Source of the DNA: Wuchereria bancrofti
Lineage: Eukaryota > Nematoda > Chromadorea > Rhabditida > Onchocercidae
Direction: 5' to 3'
NCBI GenBank assembly: GCA_005281725.1
Contig: SSBO01000003.1
Location: 10,227,251-10,291,250, forward strand
Length of the DNA: 64,000 bases
A program made the translations under genes and the position numbers. Each line of letters opens with the position of its first letter. The first letter of the stretch is position 1. Of this stretch, positions 54,501-64,000 are shown in pieces. The notes below the pieces were generated by a model. That model had not been told where the DNA came from. It did no database searches and saw only the letters and a list, made by a program, of their open reading frames with translations.

Positions 54501-57500
54501 AATACAATCATCCATGACAAGTCCCGTAACAATGGGAAAAATGATGCTTCATACAGTGACATTTTTCATTAATACTAGCGAATGGGATTTTTTGTTGCGC
54601 TCTTTTGTTAAGTAAGTTCATCTGATTCATTAATTTTACTAGTTTATTTTATTACTAAATTTTAATTATTAAAAATAATATTAAATTTGAATTATTATTT
54701 TGAAAAAAAGTATTAAAAATAATTTCGATTAATTTTAACTCTTCTATAATGATGCAACATGCATTAATAAGTTTTTATTTTACATTTGATTTGTATATTT
54801 CTGAAATTAAGAGTTTTTTTTTCCTTTTTCTATTATTATTTCTTTATTATTCAAAGTAGTTAATTTCTTTATATGCCTCTTCTTCATTTGTAGAGTGAAA
54901 AGCCCATTCTTGGATGCGGCTAAAATGATTGCTGCTTATATGACAAGTAATGATCCGGCAGTTGCTCGGCAAATTGTCGAAGGTCCTTGGTGGCATGTTA
55001 TGAATTCAACTTTTCAAGAGCTTTCATCGAACAGGCATGTAATTTTTATGATAAAAATTTGTTTATCATTTTTATGAACAATGGGTTTTCTAAAATTTTA
55101 GTAGATTTGTCATTTCTGTTTTTTCTTACAAACTACAACATTTACTTTTTTTTTTTTTTTTTTTTTAGTAAAATAATAAATTACAGTAAAAGACGAAATG
55201 ATGGATCATTAGTGCGTGAGCAAACGAAACAACTTCTGACAAGAGCACAATTTCTAGATATGTTACGACTCATTAAAGTAAGCATATAAATTAATGTTAC
55301 ATATTACTTCAATCTAAAATTGTATTTAAATAAATGAAGATTAAATTTTTTTTCTCCTCCAATTACAATAAATATCATTGCAGGAATATCGAACTATATC
55401 CTTCCTAATTAGCTTTCTTGGTAAAATGTTTGGTGCAGCTAAAAATATGGCAAAAATGAGGAAGGAATGTGATGGACAAGAAATAAATAAAGATATATTT
55501 GTTGAACATCCTGACTATTGGCAGTCTAATTTTGAGTAATGTTTATTAGTATAAGAAAGCAAACCATATGATTTAACTTTCTAAGAATGGTTTCGTAATT
55601 TTTAATAGCACAAAATTGAATATTTTAACATGTTTAATAAATTTAATTTTAACTAGCTAGCGTATTATCACTATTACTTAGTCATTCAATGCAGTTGTCA
55701 AAAATTTTCATTAGCTGATTTTGAAACTGATGAAATAAATATCTAAGAGTTAATTGATTATTCTTAAAAACTGTCAATCTTAAGTGGATGAAGATTGAAA
55801 TATCACTGATAAAAGTGCTAAGGTGTTTGTTCGAAGAACAGACAAAGATTAATAGTTTTACAATCACAGTATCATTCAGAATATGTTCTAAAATTATTAT
55901 TTTCAGTAATTTTACCTTTCAATTTTTTTGGTTATTTTAGGAAAAAAGGAATTGATGATGAATTTTGCTTCAATCTTCCTTTTTTAACTGAATGTCTTGA
56001 TACGGTATTCAAGAATGCACTAATTGTCAATCCGATAAATGCATTTTGGTTACGTTCCTATGCCGATTTTTGCTTTGGTAAGCAAAATTATTGATTTTTT
56101 TTTTTTTTTTTTCGTAATGCAATTACGTTTTATTTGCAATTTCTTTACATGAATAATTTTAGCTTGCGATAAATTTGCTGATGCTTTGGTTCTTTATATG
56201 GAGGCATGTGTAGCTTGCAGTGATTCACTGATGAGACCTCTTCCTGATAATGTTGTTGATGATGTGGTAAGTTGTTTATTTTCTCATTTATTTTGCTTAT
56301 TAAAATTATGCTAGGATAAGTAGTAAAATAACAAAAACTCAAAAGTTAACAGTTTAATATTTGGATTATTTGTTGAATTAAATGAAATATGAATAGTATA
56401 TTAGTGGAATAAATAGAACAATCATATCTATGTTAGAGAATATTATCTATTTTTTGTTACAATCATTTTTATTGATAATAAAACGAAGAATATGGTAGTA
56501 ATTGATGAAAAAGTTAAATTGTAGGAGATGATTTCAGTTTCACTTCTGAGAACTTTTTTTTTTTGTGTGTGTGAAATATATAATTTTTAAAAATTTATCT
56601 TAGATGTGGCTCAAAGTTCAACGATGTTTACGAGTGAATGGTGCTGAAACTTTGAGTACCTTAATCTGTCAACTTATGCGTAATCCTATCGAACGTTACG
56701 TTCCAACAGCATCTTCTTTACTGGAAACTCACGGTGATACACTTGATGCTTGTACAGCTTATTTTCCACTTATTAGTGATATCAATTTGGCTGAATTCAT
56801 GAGTGGTTAGTGTTTTTATTATTATTTTATTATTATATCACTATTAACTATGATTTATTCGAAACGAATAATTAACTATATTAGTTAAAAGTTAAAACTA
56901 TATAAGCAATTTTACAATTTTCACTTATTATTTTCTCTGTAAATTTTATGAAAATTAAAATTTTAAAAATTAGTGTAATTGCAGAATTAGAAATTAATTG
57001 AAGATATCGGTTAGAAGAGATTTAAACTGAGGAAGCGTTGTTTGATTCATTAAAAAATGAGGTTGCACTCTTTGTAGATAGAGCATAAATGCAGATAAAT
57101 GAGAGCTTTTACTAATGAAATGGTTAATGTATTCTTACTTACATAAATTGATAAGCGGATTGCGTCATACACATAAGCAAAAAGTTAAAAGGTTTAGATA
57201 AAAATAGAATGTGTACTAGCGAGCATAATGAAATTAGTTTTTAGTGATTTTAAAAGGTACAATGATTAGAAAGTATTAATTCTTCATTAGTACGTCACTG
57301 AAGCTCTTTAAATCATCATTAATTGTTCTTATTGTTTTTATTTTTCCTTTTTTCTTTCAATTTGTTGCTATACTTTCAGATGTATATGAAAAGCTTCACC
57401 TTCATAAAAAAGAGCAACTATTGGTATGATGTTTCAGTTTTACTATATAGATTGTAGATATTATTTGAAATACAAAATATAAAATGTTATTTTTAAGAAA

Positions 57501-57741
57501 AAATTTTGCTATGATTAGAAGTTTAAGAATTTTGAAGAATAATCTGATTATTATTACAGGAAGTTAATGATGCTTTCTTTTTACCAATCATTTATTCTGT
57601 ATTTTTTTTTCTTTTTTTCAGTTACGAGCAATTTCAGTACCAGAGATAAATTCTCACAATATAAGCCATCTTGAAAGATTTCGAAGACGTGAACGATTTT
57701 TACTTGTTCTTTGTGCTTATGTATTCAGGATACATTGTTGA
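48577..57741 (+). CDS. INTS8: Integrator complex subunit 8
   Basis: Structural subunit of the nuclear Integrator complex, which cleaves snRNA and attenuated mRNA 3' ends; INTS8 helps dock PP2A. Twenty-five exons: 48577-48679, 49400-49498, 49753-49849, 50215-50284, 50511-50683, 51085-51187 (or 51207), 51335 (or 51346)-51448, 51803-51922, 52014-52085, 52248-52418, 52550-52747, 52961-53065, 53213-53300, 53494-53582, 53699-53809, 53910-54020, 54409-54611, 54894-55034, 55187-55277, 55384-55535, 55941-56077, 56163-56266, 56604-56805, 57380-57423, 57622-57741. About 1005 aa (human 995). Family matches: PPLNWLDYFV near the start, NENDLAGYCDAYGI, SKRRNDGSL (human HKRGNDGR), AFWLRSYADFCFACDKFADA with YMEACVACSD (TPR-like), and a basic FRRRERFLL C-terminus. 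The acceptor TTTCTTTTAG lies 4 nt before the ATG. Exon 18 ends at a GC donor. Confidence 0.92.
55035..55186 (+). other. Non-canonical GC-AG intron in INTS8
   Basis: Intron 18 begins AACAG|GCATGTAATT and ends TTACAG|TAAAAG. Only the GC donor gives the right phase (AG+T = Ser) and joins ELSSN to SKRRNDG. Using the nearby GT (CAT|GTAATT) would put a TAA straight after the junction. Confidence 0.75.
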
Positions 57742-60297
57742 TTTTTGTTATGAATATTCATTCATTTAAATTGATTTGTGATGGATGAAAAATATCCAAA
57801 ATTTTTCTCTAAAAGAAAAATTCAAAATAGATAAGGAGATAACTCAGAAACTTGTGTTTTTTTGACTAGCATGAATATTTTGTATATTTAGGAGTGAAAT
57901 TTTACTTTCAAAGTATTTCAAGGTATTTTGTTTCTATAATATATTTCTGAAATTACGGCTTTCAATCATCATAGACACTAAGGATAGAAAAATTCAAAAA
58001 ATTACTACTTATTTCAAATAGATTAAATCTTGAACAAAAAGTAAACTTCTTTATCATATTTATTATATTTGAAGCATATTTTGAAGTACTTTGTTTATTT
58101 CATCTAATCTGTGTAAGTATTTTGTGTGATGTTCAAAGAATGATATGTATGTTTTGTCATAACAGAAAGTAAATAAGCTTGTTCAGCTTGTTAATATGGA
58201 AATAATTTCCCAATAGCAAAAACAAAAAACAAAAACGAATTGATCATAATTTTCATCATAATTCATCATAATATGCTAACTGCAATGCTCAAATAGTGTT
58301 AAATCAGAAAATCTTATAATAAGTTATAATTCAACTGAGAGTTAGCCAAAAAAAGAAGGAAAAAGTTAGCAATTTGAACTATCGTTTTGCACTTCTTTTA
58401 TTCGATAAATAATGGATCTCTTTCCTCCTCCCCCTCTCTTTCTCTCTCTCTCCCTCTCTCTCTCTCCTAATATCTGGTATATTACCGGTAACTATCGAAA
58501 CGTTTCGTAATGTTATACTGAAAATGATAATTGATAGCAAAAATTGCGATAATTTTTACAATTATTTAGCATAAGAATTTTCCAATACTTTATTAATCAA
58601 TAATTTATTATAATTTAGCAATGATAGTTCCTGTGACCTTTAAACTCTTTTCATGCCCTTCTTCATTTGCATATTGTGAATTACTCATCTGTAATGATCA
58701 ATTCAGTGGAGTGGTAAATTAGTATGTGAACGCAATTATTTGTTAATAGATTAGATTGACTGAAAAATGAGAAATCATTTTGCTATTTCATTTAAAAAAA
58801 AAAAAATTTTTTTTTTATAAGACTAAATTGATTACATATCACTTTATTTATATGATAAAATAACGAAGTAAATGAAAAGTAAGAAACAAAAAAAAAAAAA
58901 TTAAATAAATAAATTCAGCAGAAATTAATTTTTCATTTATAACACGATGATTTATAGGAAATTAATTGCATCGAACTCAATTGATCGCCTTTTTTTCAAC
59001 TAAATTCACTGTTATCAGTTTTTTTTTCCTAATATTATTATCAGTAATGATAATACTAAACAATGATTGCTACAGGCAATATTATTTTCTAAAAGATAAC
59101 ATCCATCTATTCTTATAATTAAATCAATTCAACAAATTCTAACAAATTTTCCAATTAATTTATTTTAATTGATTAATATATGTATATGATTGTATAAGCA
59201 ACAAGTATTCTTAAAAATACTTAATAGTATTTATTTATTTATCAAATATTTTCAAACAAAATAAGATCTTATTATAGTGATAAGATTATTGCATTGTTTG
59301 TTTGACATATTCATTTGATAAGCAATTTGTTCCTGAAATTAATTAATCCTTAGATGATTAATAACAAAAAATAATTAATGACAAATGCAAAAAGAAGAAA
59401 AAATCGCAAGAAGAAAACCAAAAGAGAAAACTTCGTAGTATTCAGTGAATTTTTTCTTTTTTTTTGGTAATTAATATACAATTAGTATAATTATAATGAC
59501 AATAATAGTAGTAATAATGATAATAATAATAATAATGATAGTAATAAAAACAACAATAATAACAATAATAATGATAACAATAATGATAATAATAATGATA
59601 AAAACAATAGTAATAGCAACAATAATTGTAATAATAATAAAAATAACAATAACAATAATAATAGTGGTAATAATAATTATTATATATAGTGAATAATATA
59701 TGTCAGTGAGATTAAACATGGAACTATTATGCTATATATAAAATTTATGACATAAATAATATTCACTTTTTTTTATTTTTTTTTATGTTCGCTTTTTTTG
59801 TTGTCAAAATTATTCCTATCATATAAAATTTATCATTTTGCAAATAACACAACAACGATAATTTTATATTTTGATCAAATTCAAACAAGTTTGAAAATAA
59901 TATAGTAATTTCATTTTATATAAATGTAAGTATTTTATTAATTAATTCTTTTTTTGTTAAAGTAATTTTTTCTTTCTTTTTTTTGTTTTATAGATTTGCA
60001 TTTCTTATATTTATATTAGCAATGAATACTTTATAATTTCTATTAGGTTTTGTGAATAATAATGAATGCTCCTAATTACTAATAATATTTTTAATTTTTC
60101 ATCCTAAAAATTGAACTAAATTTTGATGTAACTTTTAGAATTCAGAAGAAGTGAAATAATACTGTAAAAAATTTTTTTGAACAAATTTAAAAAAAAAACT
60201 GACGTCACAATAAATCTCTGTAAAATAAAAAAAACTGATATTGTAGCAAATTTAAAAGAAAAAAAATGAGATTACCAATTTAATTAACATTATATTA
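57742..60297. other. Spacer between convergent INTS8 and Meteorin-like genes
   Basis: AT-rich 3' flanks of both genes. It includes a (CT)n tract at about 58428-58468. No exon was recognised. Confidence 0.5.
59485..59692. repeat. ATA/ATG/ACA trinucleotide repeat
   Basis: About 200 bp of imperfect trinucleotide repeat (AATAATAATGATAATAACAAT type) that is open on both strands as Ile/Val/Thr or Ile/Met strings. It is not coding. Confidence 0.9.
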
Positions 60298-63200
60298 TCA
60301 CAATGTTAATTGACAAGGCGCATTTTTGGAGTGCTCTTGTGCAATTTGCGCATAATGCGAAACTGTTGGCGAACAAATGATATGTACCGTATCAAATTTC
60401 ATTTTAGCAATGTAAATTCGACTAGTTTTATTCTCATCTTTTTCATATAAACAACCAATAACTGGTGCTAAAATTTAAAATTTAGAAGCAAATTTTGTTT
60501 AAATTCAAAAAAAGAGAGCAAAAATAAGGAAAACAAATAATATAAATAATATTTTTAAAAAATATGAAAAGTACTTTCTTTTTCTTTTCTTCCGCCACTC
60601 ATAGATGTTTTCAAATTAAATTTTTTTGTTCCATTTTTTTTTTTTTTGCTTTGTTTTCGTTTTTTTTTTAAAAAAAAGTTTTAATGAAATTAAATTTAGT
60701 ATTAAAAGAACAAAAATAAGAAAAGAAGAAAAAGACAAATAAAGAAAATGAAATTTACCTTTCAAAATACTCTGATTATTGCGCTTCTCGATAATTTGAT
60801 GATAATGCATTGGCATTCGTAATATTTTATCGATTAATATACGTTTATCATTTGCATTATTTTGATAACCTTCAAATACTGAAAGGAAAAAAAAATTTTT
60901 TTTTTAAATTTTAACTTTTTCCTCTCTTTTTTTCTGATTGATTAAAATGAAATTTTAAATTTTCCGTGCTTTTTTTTGATACAAAATATTTAATATTAAT
61001 ATCTATATTAGTTATGCAATTAATTAATAACAATAACAAAAAGAATAAATAAATAAAGAAAGAAAGAAAGAAAATTTTCAATTCAAAAATTATCATTTCT
61101 AAAAAATGATTACTCAAAGATAAAAATTTATTTTTGATCTTTTTTTTCTCGAACTTACATTTCTATTTTTTTATTGCATAATTTTTACTTTCCATTAAGT
61201 AAAATCAAAATGAAAGAAAAACGAGGGAGAAAGAAAAGGAGAAAGAGAAAAAAAGGAAAAGAAAAATGAAAAATATTTGTTAATTAGCAAACCAAAATCA
61301 AATTAACAAACCAAAATCGGCATTGTTACAAAATGCATCTATAATATTGTTACTTGAGCAAATATCACATCTCATTTTTTCATTAGTAATTAATAATTCT
61401 GGTAAAATTTCATATTGAAAACCGGCAATTCGTTGCTTCCAAATATGTATTTTAGAAACTTCGATAAAAATTATCACATCTAATTCAGTATTCATACATT
61501 TTTCAAATTCTTCCATTACATTTATTAATTGATGAGTATTTCCATCTATAAAATTTTGTATTATTTTATGTAATCAAAAAAAATAATAGTAATATTTTTA
61601 AAAAATAACGAAGTTTTTTCTTTTAGATCAAAAAATATGCATATAGTTTTTTTGAAGTAGAATTTTATTCTTTTACTTTATTATCATTATTTTTTTTCTC
61701 TGCAAAAACTTTTATGTTTTATTTTATTATTAAAAAAACGAATAAGAAAAAAATGTTTAAATAAATCTGATGAGTATTTCCATCTATAAATTTTTCTCTT
61801 TTTTTTTAAATATATGTTAAATTTACCTAATGTATAATATGATATTTTATAGGATGGTAACATGAAACGTATTCGAAGACAAATTCTTTCATCATTTGAA
61901 TATTTCATTAAAAATCGAACTTGCATTCCACCAATTGGATCAATCCATTGAAGATAGCCTTTGCTACATGATAAATTTACCTTTTGAATAATTTGATCGT
62001 TTATTCCACCACTGAAAAAAAAGAAGAAAAAATCAATATTGCATTTGTTAATTAAATTATATTAATTCAAAAAAATCAATATTGCATTTGTTAATTAAAT
62101 TATATTAATTCAAAAAATCAATATTGCATTTGTTAATTAAATTATATTAATTCAAAAAAAAAGTCAATATTGCATTTGTTAATTAAATTATATTAATTCA
62201 AAAAATCAATATTGCATTTGTTATTAAATTATATTAACTTTAACGATCAATCATTTGTGATGAAATGATTAGAATTACATGAATACGAATTATTTTTTAA
62301 ATTATTTCAATTAATAATTCAATTACTTGATAATGCAATATGACATCAAATAACATTTATATTATTTTGCTACCTAAATCATTGTTAAATCTTTTTTATT
62401 TTTAGTTAACATTTTTTTTTTCGCTTTTTTAATTTCCTTAATTGTTTGTTTAATTAACCTAAAAATATAAAAGTATTCTAAGAGTATAAATCTATTGATA
62501 AATTTAATTCGTTCACTTTTTTTTTCTTGCTAGCAAATGGGAAATGTTTAAATTTTGAATTCAATTTTTTATCTTTTTATAGAAAAAACATTATTTTTAT
62601 TTTCATTTATTATTCAGAAGTTTATTTATTTTTTAGCAATTTATATTCCTCAATCAACATATTAATGCAAAAAAAAAATTACTTATTTAAAATGCAATTA
62701 TTTCATTTAATTTTATTTTTTAATTTTTCAAAATTCTTACAATTGTATTTAAATAATTATAATATATGAACAAATAGATGATGCAACTTTTTTTATTGTT
62801 TGAAATTGTTTTTTATAATTTGAAATTTTTTATTTTTGCAAAAATAAAAATTGTAATCTTTCATTGGAAGAATGAAATGAAATGAAAAAAAAAAATAGGA
62901 AGAATGGATGAGAAAAGCTATAATATAAAAAGGGGCAAATATATGTTAGAGATTTGAATGAATGTAACCGATTTGATGATTATAGTGTAAAGTCAATTGA
63001 GCGTATTTGAAAAAAAAAAAAAATAAAAAAATAAAAATAAAATAAAAAAATAAAAATGATTTGACTAATGGATAGGAAAATTTCTTTTTTTTTGTTACAA
63101 TTAAAATATAATGTATTTTGCAATTGTTCAAATTAAATCAAAAAAGAAAATTGAATTTTTATTAAACAAAAAAGGAAGAAAGAAAATAAAACAGAAAAAG

Positions 63201-63939
63201 TTTTCGGCTTTTTTAAACAAAACGATATATATTACTTGAATAATTTTGAATAAATGATTAACTAATTGATTGATTGACTGATTGATTGATTGATTTATTG
63301 ATTGATAACTAATTGAGCATCCTTCATAAAAAGAAAAAATTTTTTTTTCTTTTTTCTCTTTTTTTTTTAATTCACCTCTTTTTTTCTTTCAATTTTTCCT
63401 ATAATAACAATTTATGCGCAATGATGCATGTAACCGTTTTCGGGCAGATCAAAATTATTTTTTAAAAAAGAAAATTTCTTTTTTTTTTAAATAAAAATGA
63501 GATAAGAAAAATCAACGATGGAGACAGAATTGTTTGTTACATTTTTTATTGCAAATGAATATTTAATATATAAAAATTAATTGAAAAAATAAAAAACGAA
63601 GAAAAGAAAAAAGTTAATGATAAGTAGCTTTTAAAATATAATTTACTTTCTTTCATTAATTTTTGTATTGTATTAATTTCATAAAAAGCAAGTTAAGAAA
63701 AGTTAATGAAAATATTTTTGATTAAAAAGAAATTTATAAATGAAATTTTTTAAATAAATATTTTTATAATAATTATTAAGTAACTTAACATTATAATTTA
63801 ATTAGTTGCATTCCTTTTTTTTCAATTTTTTTGAAATTATCTTATTGATTAATCTATTTCTGTTTTTCATTTTATCATGCGCTGATTTATTTAAAATTTT
63901 CATCCCATCCAATTGCAATCATTTTTTTTTCATCAAGAT
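60298..63939 (-). CDS. Meteorin/Meteorin-like secreted protein (5'-partial)
   Basis: Meteorin and Meteorin-like are secreted cytokine-like proteins of animals. Four solid exons (62011-61827, 61545-61312, 60878-60759, 60467-60298) join in phase to about 235 aa and a stop. Matches to human METRNL, in order: QKVNLSCSKGYLQWIDPIGG (human QVYLRCSAGAVEWMYPTGA), AGFQYEILPELL, a CxxC (MRCDICSS), FCNNADFVFEG (human VCTSDFAVRG), IGCLYEKDENK, KFDTVHIICSP and APCQL. A candidate upstream piece, 63939-63904, reads DCNWMG in one frame (human CSWKG), which would join as CNWMGGGIND. With it all ten family cysteines are present in the same order. That piece follows a good acceptor (TTTTATTTCAG) but lies after a nine-A run that breaks its frame, and its donor position reads AT rather than GT. 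The signal peptide would lie beyond the window. The family call is firm; the first exon is tentative. Confidence 0.82.
61050..61275. repeat. GAAA/AG-rich tracts in a Meteorin-like intron
   Basis: (GAAA)n at about 61055-61075 and a purine-rich run at about 61210-61270 within the intron between 60879 and 61311. Simple sequence. Confidence 0.7.
62033..62237. repeat. About 42-bp minisatellite, five copies
   Basis: The unit starts TCAATATTGCATTTGTTAAT and recurs at 62033, 62076, 62118, 62164 and 62206, with small A-run length differences. It lies just upstream of the second Meteorin-like exon. Confidence 0.9.
62240..63886. other. Probable first intron of the Meteorin-like gene
   Basis: AT-rich sequence without a convincing exon on either strand. 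It contains A-run repeats (63008-63056) and a (GATT)n tract (about 63265-63312). Confidence 0.4.
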
Positions 63940-64000
63940 CTGAAATAAAAGTTTTCAAAAGCATTAAGTGAAATTTAAAAAATTATCAAAAATTTAGTAA

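Noticed and set aside
59471..59719. Open frames on both strands rich in Ile
   Set aside because: They are produced by an ATA/ATG trinucleotide repeat.
63887..63939. Last exon of a separate minus-strand gene ending in DENFK
   Set aside because: It has a good acceptor and a stop, but the overlapping frame holds the expected Meteorin CxWxG motif at the right place. I favour a damaged or mis-sequenced Meteorin-like exon, though not firmly.

Overview
The window is nuclear DNA of a nematode, most likely a filarial (spirurid, clade III) worm. It is very AT-rich and intron-dense. Introns end in the nematode-type TTTTCAG, and splice acceptors sit only a few bases upstream of most start codons, as expected for spliced-leader trans-splicing. 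Encoded proteins are animal-type with nematode-like divergence. No bacterial operons, rRNA, tRNA or CRISPR arrays were seen. Seven protein genes were rebuilt exon by exon, with reading phase checked across every junction.

Layout. 1-3056: repeat-rich DNA upstream of enolase, with CT/AG tracts, a TG repeat and a C-rich degenerate repeat. 3057-7329 (+): enolase, 10 exons, 436 aa. 7330-25053: a 17.7 kb gene desert holding a GC-richer island (about 9830-10643, possible retroelement LTR or transferred DNA) and an exact 1601-bp tandem duplication with a single N at its joint. 25054-30166 (+): a four-pass membrane protein with PY motifs, LAPTM-like, whose last intron carries a 1074-bp tandem duplication. 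30602-38980 (-): mitochondrial DNA polymerase gamma, 22 exons, 1095 aa. 39646-41331 (-): TRAPPC5/Trs31, 5 exons, 190 aa. 42609-47552 (-): a Maelstrom homologue (HMG box plus MAEL domain) with a long C-terminal extension, 13 exons, 823 aa. 48577-57741 (+): Integrator subunit 8, 25 exons, about 1005 aa. 60298-63939 (-): a Meteorin/Meteorin-like secreted protein whose first exon in the window looks damaged or mis-sequenced.

How it fits together. Maelstrom and INTS8 are divergent and share a roughly 1-kb promoter with two perfect palindromes. Maelstrom, TRAPPC5 and POLG lie head to tail on the minus strand with acceptor sites just before each ATG, so polycistronic expression is possible. The LAPTM-like gene and POLG converge, as do INTS8 and the Meteorin gene. 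The products are mostly housekeeping: glycolysis, mitochondrial replication, vesicle tethering, and snRNA/mRNA 3'-end processing.

The most unusual contents are the Maelstrom gene, a piRNA-pathway protein in a lineage thought to lack PIWI, and the Meteorin-like gene, a relative of a vertebrate cytokine with all ten cysteines in matching order. All identifications come from reading translated exons against remembered families; no database search was possible.
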